Below are positions 46,888-56,507 of a stretch of 64,000 nt of DNA, piece by piece. The notes under the pieces were generated by a model that did not search any database, was not told the origin of the DNA, and saw nothing but the letters and a program-made list of their open reading frames with translations. Where the stretch lies: assembly GCF_000472425.1 (NCBI RefSeq), contig NZ_AXAI01000001.1, positions 186,001 through 250,000 of the forward strand, read 5' to 3'. The position numbers and the translations under genes are program-made. Source of the stretch: Bradyrhizobium sp. Tv2a-2. Lineage in GTDB: Bacteria; Pseudomonadota; Alphaproteobacteria; Rhizobiales; Xanthobacteraceae. Each line of letters starts with the position of its first letter. Position 1 is the first letter of the stretch.

Positions 46888-48428
46888 GAGCGGCCTCCCG
46901 CTTCCAGGAGGGACGTTTCGCGGCGTGCACTATAAGCGGAGATCCAGTCGTCGAGCGCCTTGATCTCCGCTGCCGACAAGCGCAGGCCGAGCTTGGAGCG
47001 GCGCCAGACGATATCCTCGGCAGTGACCGCCCATTCCGATGCCATCAGATATTTGACCTCGCTCTCCGTCAGCGTGGCGCCGAACGACACCCCGAGATCG
47101 GCAGCGGATCTTGCATTGCCCAGCACCCGCGAGGCCCGCGTGCCATAGGCATGCGCCAGCCGGCCGGCGTGCTCCTGGGTGATGAAGGGATGGTTGCGCA
47201 GCAGCTCCGCGGTCAGCGCCGGCACTGCCGAGACATCCATGTCGCCGCCAGGCAGCGGCGATTTCGCGGTCCACCCTTCGCGCGATTTGGAGCTGCGCAG
47301 ATGGGCTTCGAGCCGCTCCAGCGCTTCTTCCGCGAGGCGGCGATAGGTGGTGATCTTGCCCCCATAGATCGACAGCAGCGGCGCGCCGCCGGGCGTGTCG
47401 AGCTCAAACACATAGTCGCGGGTCGCGGCCTTGGCGTCGCTCGCGCCGTCGTCATAAAGCGGGCGGACGCCGGCATAGGTCCACACCACGTCCTCCGGAC
47501 TAACAGGCTTGGCCAGATATTCGCTCACCGCGTCGCAGAGATATTTGATCTCCTCCGGCGTCGCCTTCACCTTGGCCGGGTCCCCGTCATAATCGCGATC
47601 GGTGGTGCCAATCAACGTGAAATCATCCTGATAGGGAATTGTGAAGACGATGCGACCGTCCGCGTTCTGGAAGATGTAGGCGCGGTCGTGCTCGTAGAGC
47701 TTCTTCACGACAATATGCGAGCCCTGCACCAGCCGCACCTTGGCTTTCGCATTGACGCCGGCGCCATGGGCGAGCACCTGCTCCACCCACGGCCCCGCGG
47801 CATTGACCAGGACGCGGGAGCGGATGGTCGAGCGCACACCGGTCAGCGTGTTTTCCACCGTGACCTGCCAGATGCCGTCCTGCTGGCGAATGTCTACCGC
47901 CCGCGTGCGGGTGCGAATGTCGGCGCCGCGGTCGGCGGCATCGCGCGCCGACAGCACGACCAGCCGCGCATCATCGACAAAGCAGTCGGAATATTCGAAG
48001 CCTTTGGCATAGCGCCCGGCGATCAGCGGACGTCCCACGGCGTCGGTGGCGAGATCAACCGAGCGGGTCGGTGGCAGCAGCACGCGGCCGCCGATATGGT
48101 CGTAGAGAAACAGCCCGAGCCGAAGCAGCCAGGCTGGGCGCAGGCCGGCGTGGTGCGGCAACACGAAGCGCAAGGGGCGGATGATGTGGGGCGCGATCTG
48201 CCAGAGGATCTCGCGCTCGATCAGCGCTTCGCGCACCAGCCGAAACTCGTAATACTCGAGATAGCGCAGGCCGCCATGCACGAGTTTTGTCGACCATGAC
48301 GACGTCCCGCTCGCGAGATCGTTCATTTCACAGAGGAAAACTGTATTGCCGCGCCCGGCCGCATCGCGCGCGATGCCGCAGCCATTGATCCCGCCGCCAA
48401 TGATTGCGAGGTCAAAAATTCGATCCAA
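46884..48428 (-). CDS. glpD: glycerol-3-phosphate dehydrogenase
   Basis: An FAD-dependent, membrane-associated enzyme that oxidises glycerol-3-phosphate to dihydroxyacetone phosphate and passes electrons to quinone. The N-terminal FAD motif is IIGGGINGCGIARDAAGRG, with LVHGGLRYLEYYEFRLVREA and the C-terminal YGGKITTYRRLAEEAL as further family marks. A TTG at 48428, behind a GGGGGA site, gives 514 residues, close to the usual 500-510 and starting 8 residues before the FAD motif. A GTG at 48491 giving 535 residues is the alternative. The stop overlaps glpS. Confidence 0.92.
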
Positions 48429-48493
48429 AGACGCTTCCCCCGGCGCTCGCCGTTCCGTTGGCGATTTCACTTTCGATTTGCAGTAAATCACAA

Positions 48494-48557
48494 CAGAAAC
48501 GAAAGCAACCGAAATAAAGATGCTGCAGATGCGAAAGCCTGAGGGGATAAGACGAAA
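48494..48557. promoter_or_regulatory. phased CGAAA boxes upstream of glpD
   Basis: CGAAA occurs on the plus strand at 48500, 48510, 48532 and 48553, at spacings of 10, 22 and 21 bp, close to whole helical turns. On the minus strand, reading toward glpD, this is a series of TTTCG boxes. DeoR-family regulators of the AgaR type bind TTTCRTTTY-like direct repeats. The GlpR gene just upstream is the obvious ligand-controlled repressor. The site is inferred from pattern only. Confidence 0.5.
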
Positions 48558-48724
48558 GTCTGGGAGATTACACCCGTCATTCCCAGGGCGCGAGCGGAGC
48601 GAACTTTAGAGGATGAACGGCCCCCGCTGCGGCAGCCTGGCCGTCCTCCTTCGAGGCTCGCCTTGAGAGCGTCTAAGGATGACGGGACTGACAGAGGACG
48701 CGCTGATATCGGGCAGGACCGTGC

Positions 48725-49564
48725 TTACGCCCGCCGCAGGGCGACGGCGCTGTCGGAGGCGGCCTCGCTATTGGCATCGTCGGTCTCGGCGGCCGGCTTC
48801 GGCATCGCCTCGATCACCTGGATGCCGCGGGAATGGCAGATGTTATGCAGACCTGCCGGCAATTCCTGGTCCGTGACGAAGGTCTGGATCTGGCTCATAT
48901 GCGCGATGCGCACCGGCGCGCTGCGGGTGAACTTGGTGGAATCCGCGACGAGGATGACGCTGCGGGCGTTGGCAATGATGGCCTGCGCCACCTGCACCTC
49001 GCGATAGTCGAAATCGAGCAAGGCCCCCTCCTCATCGATCGCGGATGCGCCGATGATGGCGTAATCCACCTTGAACTGGCCGATCAGCTGCGTCGCGGTC
49101 GAGCCGACCACGGCGCCATCGGCGCGCCGTACCGCACCGCCCGCCACGATCACCTCGATGCGAGGATGGCGGTAAAGCAGCATCGCGACATTGAGATTGT
49201 TGGTGATGACGAGCAGGTCCTCATGTGAGGTCAGCGCGCTCGCGACCTCTTCCGTGGTGGTGCCGATATTGATGAAAAGCGAGCAGCCGTTCGGGATCAG
49301 CTCGGCAGCCGCGACCCCGATCGCCTTCTTCTCGTCGGCGGCGACAAAGCGGCGCGCCTCATAGGCGAGGTTTTCCACGCCGGACGCAATGATCGCACCG
49401 CCATGGATGCGAGTCAGCGTGCGCTGCTCACAGAGATCGTTGAGATCCTTGCGGATGGTCTGCGCGGACACCTCGAAGCGCCGCGCCAGGTCTTCGACCA
49501 TCACCCGGCCTGAGGCGCGGGCGAGGTTCAGGATTTCGGATTGGCGGTGAGTAAGCCCGGTCAC
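48725..49564 (-). CDS. glpR: DeoR family transcriptional regulator of glycerol genes
   Basis: A 279-residue DeoR-family repressor. The helix-turn-helix lies in RVMVEDLARRFEVSAQTIRK (about 20-39), followed by the family segment RIHGGAI. The sugar-phosphate-binding domain has NIGTTTEEVA and GGAVRRADGAVVGS. It starts with GTG at 49562-49564. It sits first in the glp locus, 296 bp before glpD, and is expected to sense glycerol-3-phosphate. Confidence 0.9.
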   Translation of the reverse strand: MTGLTHRQSEILNLARASGRVMVEDLARRFEVSAQTIRKDLNDLCEQRTLTRIHGGAIIASGVENLAYEARRFVAADEKKAIGVAAAELIPNGCSLFINIGTTTEEVASALTSHEDLLVITNNLNVAMLLYRHPRIEVIVAGGAVRRADGAVVGSTATQLIGQFKVDYAIIGASAIDEEGALLDFDYREVQVAQAIIANARSVILVADSTKFTRSAPVRIAHMSQIQTFVTDQELPAGLHNICHSRGIQVIEAMPKPAAETDDANSEAASDSAVALRRA

Positions 49565-49670
49565 GGCGTTGCCTTGGCGCGAAATGGACGCGCCGAAGTT
49601 AGCGGCGGTTCGGGAGCAAGGTCAATTGCTCTCCGTCATTTCGAAAGACTCTCGCAAGAGAGTGAAATCC

Positions 49671-49688
49671 GATGTGCAGTTGCACATC
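49671..49688. repeat. palindrome GATGTGCA-GT-TGCACATC
   Basis: A perfect 8-bp inverted repeat with a 2-nt centre in the 239-bp gap upstream of glpR. It is compact and symmetric like an operator, but it could be part of a dispersed repeat. Confidence 0.4.
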
Positions 49689-49803
49689 TGCGGAATCCCC
49701 CCTGGGATTCCGGGTTTGATGCTCGTTCCTCACCCTGGAACGGCTGTGTTTGAAACGGGTCACGCCGATGTGCTCTGCAGCAACCGCGCTGCCCCACGGG
49801 GCC

Positions 49804-49980
49804 TCACGCCGCCTCGACCAGCCGCGCTGCAGCGCGCTCTGCATCGCGTACGGTGCGAAACAGGCGCCCCTCGAGCTGAAAGAAGATTTGGGAAGCCGCG
49901 AAGAAACGATAGCCACCCGGGTCACGCACGACGATACCCGCCTGGTGCGATCCCACCTCGATAATATAACTGTCGGACAT
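49804..49980 (-). CDS. small conserved-looking protein, 58 residues
   Basis: An ATG at 49978-49980, preceded by AGGCGGGTG, opens a 58-codon frame to a TGA at 49804-49806. The protein begins MSDSYIIEVGSHQAGIVVRD, continues PGGYRFFAASQIFFQLEG, and ends in an Arg/Ala-rich helix LVEAA. The mix of beta-type and helix-type segments and the ribosome site argue for a real gene. I do not know its function. It lies between glpR and the thioesterase gene. Confidence 0.65.
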   Translation of the reverse strand: MSDSYIIEVGSHQAGIVVRDPGGYRFFAASQIFFQLEGRLFRTVRDAERAAARLVEAA

Positions 49981-50107
49981 TACACCCGCCTCTAATCCCC
50001 ACGCGACCTATAACAGATTCGAGGTCGCTTCGTTCCCCGTATCTTGACGGACGCCTGCGGCATTTCCGCGTCCTCAAGGAGTCACGCCGCCGCCATCACG
50101 ACGACTT

Positions 50108-50539
50108 TTAAATAGCGTGAGCTGCGTCGCTGCGCTGCACGGGCTGCGGGCGGCCCTGGTCGTCAATCGAGACGTAGGTGAAGTTGCCTTCGGTCGCCAG
50201 GATCGAATGGTCCTCCCTCCGCCTGAGCACCCAGGCTTCGAGATGGACGGTGATCGAGGTGCGCCCAAGACGCACCAAGGTCGCATGCACCGAAACGAGA
50301 TCGCCGACATAGACCGGCTTCCTGAACGTCATCGCCTCGATCGCAACCGTCACGGTGCGCGATTTCGCGACCTTGGAGGCGAACACGCCGCCCCCGACAT
50401 CCATCTGGCTCAACAGCCAGCCGCCGAAAATATCGCCATTGGCGTTGGTGTCGGCGGGCATTGCCAGGGTTCGGATGCAGAGGTCGCCGCTTGGCTCTCC
50501 CGTCGTCTCCAACGGAGCCTGCGCTTTGGTATCCGTCAT
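50108..50539 (-). CDS. acyl-CoA thioesterase (YciA-like hotdog fold)
   Basis: A 143-residue hotdog thioesterase that hydrolyses acyl-CoAs. The active-site pattern is TNANGDIFGGWLLSQMDVGG (about 31-50), followed by the VTVAIEAMTFRKPVYVGDLV strand region, both typical of YciA-type enzymes. The ATG overlaps the TGA of the FadJ-like gene, so it is translated as the last gene of the beta-oxidation operon. It may recycle CoA or limit acyl-CoA build-up. Confidence 0.9.
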   Translation of the reverse strand: MTDTKAQAPLETTGEPSGDLCIRTLAMPADTNANGDIFGGWLLSQMDVGGGVFASKVAKSRTVTVAIEAMTFRKPVYVGDLVSVHATLVRLGRTSITVHLEAWVLRRREDHSILATEGNFTYVSIDDQGRPQPVQRSDAAHAI

Positions 50540-52629
50540 CTAAAAGTCTCCCAGCCCGCGTCGGGTGCGAATCTGTCGCCGAATTTTTGCGCAAGCATCC
50601 GCAATGTCGAGACGATGTTCTCGACACCGCGCGTGCGCGCGTAATTCAGCGGTCCGCCGCGGAACGGAGCATAGCCCGTGCCGAAGATCATGGCGCCGTC
50701 GACCACATCCGCGTTATCGACAATACCTTCGCGCAAACAGGCGACGCAGACATTGGACATCGGCAGGATCAGACGATCGGTCATCTCGTTGGTCGGCTGC
50801 GGCGGATTGGCCGCAGTTTGCGATTTGTCGGCCTTGCCGTCGCGCCAGTCGTAAAAGCCCTTGCCGCTCTTGCGCCCCAACTCGGCCCTGGCGACCTTTT
50901 CGCGCAGCCAGGCCGGCGCTTGCGGGAGAGAAGCGCCGAATTTCGCGCGCAGCATGTCGCCGACATCAAGACAAATATCGAGCCCGACCTGGTCGGCGAG
51001 TTCGATCGGCCCCATCGGCATGCCGAACTTTTCCGCGGCTGCGTCAATTACGAGCTTGTCGATGCCTTCATCCAGCATCAGCATCGCTTCCAGCATGTAG
51101 GGCGTGAGCGCGCGGTTGACGAGGAAACCGGGCGAGCTCTTCACCGGCAGTGGCAGGCGGTCGATGACGCCGACAAAGGCCAGCGCCTCCTTCAGCAGCG
51201 TGCCATCGGTGCCATCATGACTGACCACCTCGACCAGCTGCAGGCGCGACACCGGATTGAAGAAGTGCAGGCCGAGCAGGCGCTCGGGCCTCTGCAGCGT
51301 GGTGCGTAGATCTTCCAGCGGGATGCTTGAGGTATTGGTGGCGAGAATCGCGCCCGGCTTCATGCGCGGCTCGAGGCCGGCATAGACCTTCTGCTTCAGC
51401 GCAAGCTTTTCCGGTACCGCCTCAATGATGAGATCGGCGTTGCGCACACCCTCGCCGTCCATGTCGGGGATCAGCCGGTCCAGCGCGTCGCGCACGTCGA
51501 TCGGCTTCCTGATGATCTTGCCAAAGAGATCGCTGGCGCGCCTGACGGCTGACGCAATCGGCTCGGCCTTCATATCTGCGAGCGAAACGCGAAGCCCCTG
51601 ATTGGCGCACCACGCCGCGATGTCGCCGCCCATGGCGCCTGCGCCGATGACATGGACATGGCCGACCTTGTTGCCGCTGCCGGCGAGCTTCTTCATCTGC
51701 TCGCGCAGGAAGAAGACGCGGATCAGGTTCTGCGCGGTCGGGGTCACCATCAGATGCGCGAAGGAGCTCTTCTCGGCGGCCAGCATCGCGGCCTTGTCGC
51801 CGCCATGCTTCTCCCAGAGATCGATCAGGCCGTAGGGCGCGGGATAATGCGCGGGCGACGCGGCTTTGGCCGCCTCCTTGCGCATGCGCGAGGCGAGAAG
51901 CGTGCGCGCCGGTGAGGAATTGAGCACGGAGACCAAGAGACCCGGACGTGCGCGCGTGAGGCGGCCGAACACGGCATCGCGGACCGCGCCGGCAACATGC
52001 CGCTCTTGCGTCACGGCGTCGACCAGGCCGAGCGCCCTGGCGCGCCGCGCGTCGATGGTGCGCCCGGTGAGCATCAGCGTCATGGCCTGCATCGGATTGA
52101 CCAGGCGGGTGAAGCGCGCGGTGCCGCCGAGGCCCGGATGCAGGCCGAGCAACACCTCGGGAAAGCCGAAGCGGGCATTGTCGACGGCGATGCGCGCCTG
52201 GCAGGCCAGTGCAACCTCGAGCCCACCGCCAAGGCAGAAGCCGTGGATCACGGCGACGCTCGGCACGCGCAACGCCTCGAGACGATCGATCACGGCATGG
52301 GCGCGGCCGATCGCCGTCTCCACCACCGCCGGGTCGCTGGCGCCGCGGAATTCCTTGACATCGGCGCCGGCGATGAAGCCGGATTTTTTTGCCGAGCGAA
52401 TGACAAGGCCCGTGGGGCGCTCGCTCTCGACCGCCGTGAGTACCTCGTCAAACTCCTCCAGGACATCGGCGGACAGCGTATTGGCGCTCGCCCCCTCGCG
52501 ATCGAACAAGAGCCAGGCGATTCCCTCGGCATCGCGGGTCAGCTTGAAATGACGGTACGAGCCCGGTGCAGGCGCGGGCCCGAGCACGAGCACGCGGTCG
52601 GAGAGCACGTCCATGATCTTCGACTGCAT
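50536..52629 (-). CDS. fadJ: 3-hydroxyacyl-CoA dehydrogenase / enoyl-CoA hydratase (FadJ/FadB type)
   Basis: A 697-residue bifunctional enzyme for the middle steps of fatty-acid beta-oxidation. The crotonase domain (1-200) has SGFIAGADVKEF and HGFCLGGGLEVALAC. The dehydrogenase domain has the NAD motif VIGAGAMGGDIAAWC (about 317-331), TNTSSIPLEDL and HFFNPVSRLQLVEVV. Its ATG at 52627-52629 lies just past the thiolase stop. It could equally be called FadB; the adjacent FadE and thiolase fix the pathway. Confidence 0.92.
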   Translation of the reverse strand: MQSKIMDVLSDRVLVLGPAPAPGSYRHFKLTRDAEGIAWLLFDREGASANTLSADVLEEFDEVLTAVESERPTGLVIRSAKKSGFIAGADVKEFRGASDPAVVETAIGRAHAVIDRLEALRVPSVAVIHGFCLGGGLEVALACQARIAVDNARFGFPEVLLGLHPGLGGTARFTRLVNPMQAMTLMLTGRTIDARRARALGLVDAVTQERHVAGAVRDAVFGRLTRARPGLLVSVLNSSPARTLLASRMRKEAAKAASPAHYPAPYGLIDLWEKHGGDKAAMLAAEKSSFAHLMVTPTAQNLIRVFFLREQMKKLAGSGNKVGHVHVIGAGAMGGDIAAWCANQGLRVSLADMKAEPIASAVRRASDLFGKIIRKPIDVRDALDRLIPDMDGEGVRNADLIIEAVPEKLALKQKVYAGLEPRMKPGAILATNTSSIPLEDLRTTLQRPERLLGLHFFNPVSRLQLVEVVSHDGTDGTLLKEALAFVGVIDRLPLPVKSSPGFLVNRALTPYMLEAMLMLDEGIDKLVIDAAAEKFGMPMGPIELADQVGLDICLDVGDMLRAKFGASLPQAPAWLREKVARAELGRKSGKGFYDWRDGKADKSQTAANPPQPTNEMTDRLILPMSNVCVACLREGIVDNADVVDGAMIFGTGYAPFRGGPLNYARTRGVENIVSTLRMLAQKFGDRFAPDAGWETFR

Positions 52630-52631
52630 GG

Positions 52632-53915
52632 TCACACCATCTCGATCAGCATCGCGCCGCCCAGCCCGCCGCCGATGCATTCGGTCGCGATGCCGCGTCG
52701 CGTGCCCAGCCGCTTCATTGCGTTGACCAGATGCAGCACGATGCGGTTGCCCGACGTGCCGACGGGATGGCCGAGGCTGATCGCACCGCCATCGACATTG
52801 AGGTTTGCGCGGTCAAGCTCGCCCGCGGCGCCGTCGAGTCCCAAGACCTCGCGGCAGAATTTGTCGTCGTTCCATGCGGCGAGGCAGCCGAGCACTTGCG
52901 TCGCAAAGGCCTCGTTCAGCTCCCACGTGTCGACCTCCCGCAGCGTCAGTTCGTTGCGCTTAAGGATCTCGGTCGCGCACAGCACCGGGCCGAGCCCCAT
53001 GATGGAGGGATCGAGCGCCGACCACTGGCTGTCGATGATCGCGGCTTTCGGCGTCAGGCCGTGTTTGGCCACCGCATCTTCGGAGGCGAGGATCACCCAG
53101 GACGCCCCGTCGGTGATCTGCGAGGAATTGCCGGCAGTGACCTGGCCCCAGGGACGTTCGAACACGGGGCGCAGCTTTGCCAGCGACTCCGGTGTCGAGT
53201 CCGGGCGCACACCATCGTCGTGATCGTAGAACTTGCCGTCGTGCGCAAAAGCCGTCTCGACCTCGCCCTTCAAAAAACCTTCCTTCTGCGCTTTCGCGAG
53301 CCGCTGATGGCTCTCGGCGGCATAGGAATCGGATTGCGTGCGGGTGATGCCGAAGAGGTGGCCGACGACCTCAGCGGTCTGGCCCATGTTGAGCTCGGTG
53401 ATGGGATCGGTGAGGCCGCGCTCGAGGCCGATGACCGGCTTCAAATAGCTCGGCTTGACCTTCAAGGCTGCCATGATCTTTGCACCAAGCCCCTTGGCGG
53501 TCGCGAGCCCTGCAAACCAGCGCACGCCCTGGTTCGGCCAGACCAGCGGCGCGTAGCTCAGGGCCTCGGTGCCGCCGGCAAGGATCAGGTTCGCATTGCC
53601 TTCGCGGATGTAGCGATAGGCGGTATCGATCGACTGCATGCCGGAGCCGCAATTGATCTGGACGGTAAAGGCGACCATGTCTTCGCCCATGCCGAGCCGT
53701 AGCGCTGCGACACGTGCGGGGTTCATCTCGTCGGCGATGACATTGACGCAGCCGAGGATGACCTGGTCGAAAGCCGAGGCCGCAAACGGCTGGCGCGCGA
53801 GCAACGGCCGGCCGCATTGCACGGCGAGATCGACCGGCGTGAACGGCCCCGGCCCGGTGCGCGCTTTCAGGAACGGCGTCCGGCTGCCGTCGATGATAAA
53901 GACTGGCCGCGCCAT
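52632..53915 (-). CDS. fadA: acetyl-CoA C-acyltransferase (thiolase)
   Basis: A 427-residue thiolase that cleaves 3-ketoacyl-CoA in beta-oxidation. The nucleophile Cys89 lies in QINCGSGMQS. NEAFATQVL, GHPVGTSGNRI with the catalytic His, and CIGGGLGGAM with the second Cys are all present. The ATG overlaps the FadE-type stop by one base (TGATG). Residue spacing matches the FadI/FadA group. Confidence 0.93.
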   Translation of the reverse strand: MARPVFIIDGSRTPFLKARTGPGPFTPVDLAVQCGRPLLARQPFAASAFDQVILGCVNVIADEMNPARVAALRLGMGEDMVAFTVQINCGSGMQSIDTAYRYIREGNANLILAGGTEALSYAPLVWPNQGVRWFAGLATAKGLGAKIMAALKVKPSYLKPVIGLERGLTDPITELNMGQTAEVVGHLFGITRTQSDSYAAESHQRLAKAQKEGFLKGEVETAFAHDGKFYDHDDGVRPDSTPESLAKLRPVFERPWGQVTAGNSSQITDGASWVILASEDAVAKHGLTPKAAIIDSQWSALDPSIMGLGPVLCATEILKRNELTLREVDTWELNEAFATQVLGCLAAWNDDKFCREVLGLDGAAGELDRANLNVDGGAISLGHPVGTSGNRIVLHLVNAMKRLGTRRGIATECIGGGLGGAMLIEMV

Positions 53916-56185
53916 CAGCTCGCCGCCCTCTGCTCACCCAACTCCTGGAAGAACTGATGCACATCGGCGCCCTTCTTGTAAATCGGCGACAGCGCTCCGG
54001 GCGCGAAATCGTCGACCTCGATCACTTTCGCCACTGCCTCATGCGCGGTTGCAAGCCGGTCGGCCTCGGCTTGCGTGATCACGCCGCGTTTTGCCGCCTC
54101 GTTCCAGTCGCGCAGATGCGCCTCGCGCATCTTCTTGTGCGCGGCTTCGGCAGCGGTCACAAGCAGGAAAGCCTTCTCCAGCCGCGCCGGGCCGCCGTCG
54201 TCCTCGACATGCGAAAGATCCGGCGTGAGGCGATCGCGCGCCGCCGAGGGCTCCAGCACGATTTGCGCGCAATTGTGCACGACGCGGTCGGAGGGACCAA
54301 GCACCCGCGCGCCGAATGGCTGCACGACGAATTTCAGGATGGCGGCGACGAAGCGGTTCGGCAGATTGGCGAGAATTTCTGCAAGGCGATTCTCGATGGT
54401 CTTGAACCCGCTCGCCACGCACCATTCGAGTAGTGCAAAATCCTGTTGCTGCCGCCCCTCGTCCTGCCAGCGCTTCAACGCCGCCGAGAGCAGATAAAGC
54501 TCCGACAAAATGTCGCCGAACCGCGCCGACAGCATCTCCTTGCGCTTCAAGGCGCCGCCAAGCGTGAGCAGCGCCATGTCGGCGAGAAGCGCGAAGGCCG
54601 CCGAATAGCGCGAGAGCTGGCGATAGAAGCGGGTTGCGTCGCCGGCATCTGGTGCCGGAGCGAATAGGCCGAAGGTCCAACTGCGGCCGAACGCCCGGAA
54701 CAGCGTCTTGAAACTGTGGCCGATATGTTTCCAGAACACGTAGTCGAAGGCATCCAACCCGCGCGCGCGGTCGTCCTCGGCGAGCGCGTTCATCTCTTCC
54801 AGCAGGAACGGATGGGCACGGATCGCGCCCTGCCCGAACACAATGAGATTGCGCGTCAGGATATTGGCGCCCTCGACCGTGATACCGACCGGAACCGAGC
54901 GGTAAAGATTGCCGAGATAGTTCTGCGGGCCGTCGATCACGGCCTTGCCGCCGTGGATGTCCATGGCGTCGTCGATGGCGATCCGCATCCGCTCGGTCGC
55001 CTGCAGCTTCATGATCCCGGAGATGACAGCGGGATGATGCCCCTCGTTGAGCGCGGCGCAGGTCAGCCGTCGCGCGCCGTCGAGCTGATAGGCGGTGGCG
55101 GCGATCCGCGCCAACGGCTCCTCGATGCCCTCGAACTTGCCGATCGCAATGCCGAACTGCTCGCGGATGCGGGCATAGGCGCCGCTGGTCCGCGCGGCAT
55201 AGGCCGCGCCGGCGGCTGACAGCGACGGCAGCGAGATGCCGCGGCCGGCGGCGAGCGCCGTCATCAGCATCTTCCAGCCTTCGCCCAGCCGCGTCTCGCC
55301 GCCGATGACATAGTCGAGCGGGATGAAGACGTCGCGTCCCCGGTTCGGGCCGTTCTGAAACACCTGCATCGCCGGCAGATGCCGCCGCCCAATCTCGACG
55401 CCCGGCAAATGGGTCGGGATCAACGCGACCGTGATGCCCAGATCTTCCTTGGTGCCGACGAGGTGATCGGGATCGTAGGCCTTGAAGGCAAGTCCGAGCA
55501 ACGTCGCGACCGGACCGAGCGTAATGTAGCGCTTGTGCCAGTTCAGTCTCAACCCGACGATTTCGCTGCCTTCGAAATTGCCTTTGCAGATTACGCCGGT
55601 ATCGACCATCGAGGCGGCATCGGAGCCGGCCTCGGGACTGGTCAGCCCAAAGCAGGGAATGTCAGTGCCGGACGCAAGCCGCGGCAGCCATTTTTGCCGC
55701 TGCTCCCTGGTGCCAAAACGCATCAGGAGCTCACCGGGGCCGAGCGAGTTGGGCACCATCACCGTCACCGCCGCGGTGAGCGAGCGCGAGGAGAGCTTGC
55801 GCACCACTTCGGAATGCGCATAGGGCGAGAAGCCGAGCCCGCCGTACTCCTTCGGGATGATCATGCCGAAGAACTTTTCGCGCTTGATGAAGTCCCAGGC
55901 CTCCTGCGGCAGGTCGCGCCATTCCCAGTTGATCTTCCACTCGTCCAGCATAGCGCAGAGCGCATCGACCGGACCGTTGAGGAATGCTGTTTCCTCACCG
56001 GTCAGCGTCGCCTGCGGATAGGCGAGGAGCTTCGACCAATCGGGACTGCCGGCGAACAGCTCGGCGTCCCACCAGACATCGCCCGCCTCCAACGCCTCGC
56101 GCTCGGTGTCCGACATCGGCGGCAGCGCTTTTCGCGCCAGCGAAAAGATCGGTCTGGTGATGTAGTCGCGGCGAAAGGAGCTCAT
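53915..56185 (-). CDS. fadE: acyl-CoA dehydrogenase, FadE type
   Basis: A 756-residue long acyl-CoA dehydrogenase with the C-terminal DUF1974-type extension seen in FadE. Motifs include KREKFFGMIIPKEYGGLGFS, CFGLTSPEAGSDAASM and the substrate-side IHGGKAVIDGP. It catalyses the first oxidation of acyl-CoA. The ATG at 56185 follows AAGGATG; an ATG five codons upstream lacks a site. It heads a four-gene operon with thiolase, FadJ and thioesterase. Confidence 0.93.
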   Translation of the reverse strand: MSSFRRDYITRPIFSLARKALPPMSDTEREALEAGDVWWDAELFAGSPDWSKLLAYPQATLTGEETAFLNGPVDALCAMLDEWKINWEWRDLPQEAWDFIKREKFFGMIIPKEYGGLGFSPYAHSEVVRKLSSRSLTAAVTVMVPNSLGPGELLMRFGTREQRQKWLPRLASGTDIPCFGLTSPEAGSDAASMVDTGVICKGNFEGSEIVGLRLNWHKRYITLGPVATLLGLAFKAYDPDHLVGTKEDLGITVALIPTHLPGVEIGRRHLPAMQVFQNGPNRGRDVFIPLDYVIGGETRLGEGWKMLMTALAAGRGISLPSLSAAGAAYAARTSGAYARIREQFGIAIGKFEGIEEPLARIAATAYQLDGARRLTCAALNEGHHPAVISGIMKLQATERMRIAIDDAMDIHGGKAVIDGPQNYLGNLYRSVPVGITVEGANILTRNLIVFGQGAIRAHPFLLEEMNALAEDDRARGLDAFDYVFWKHIGHSFKTLFRAFGRSWTFGLFAPAPDAGDATRFYRQLSRYSAAFALLADMALLTLGGALKRKEMLSARFGDILSELYLLSAALKRWQDEGRQQQDFALLEWCVASGFKTIENRLAEILANLPNRFVAAILKFVVQPFGARVLGPSDRVVHNCAQIVLEPSAARDRLTPDLSHVEDDGGPARLEKAFLLVTAAEAAHKKMREAHLRDWNEAAKRGVITQAEADRLATAHEAVAKVIEVDDFAPGALSPIYKKGADVHQFFQELGEQRAAS

Positions 56186-56507
56186 GGCGACATCCTTCAT
56201 TGGCTAGCGACGGAGCGAGGTTCGGAGAGGGTGCTTTCGCGCAAAGGGTAAAGAATTGGGCGGCCCTTCGCACTGAAAATAAAATGAAATTGATGAGCGA
56301 TAACGGGAGATTTCGCTGCCGGTTCCGGGGCGGAAAGCACCCACGGGCTTCGTTCACCGCTCCCGCCGGCAGAGGTCGGATCGCATCACGAGATGCGATC
56401 CTGGTGAGGGGTCACGGCCCCTCGCAAAGCCGCGGCCCCTCACGCGATTTGCTGCGCAAATCGACCTCTTCCCGCTGGGAAGAGGTGGGAAGAGCCGTGC
56501 ACGCGCA
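56186..56507. other. intergenic region with palindromes, no gene recognised
   Basis: This 322-bp gap upstream of fadE contains a 10-bp inverted repeat (56378-56387 with 56392-56401) and, at 56403-56500, several copies of CCCCTC- and GAAGAGG-type short repeats, also seen at 40633-40665. I see no convincing gene. The half nearest fadE is AT-richer and should contain its promoter. Confidence 0.55.
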
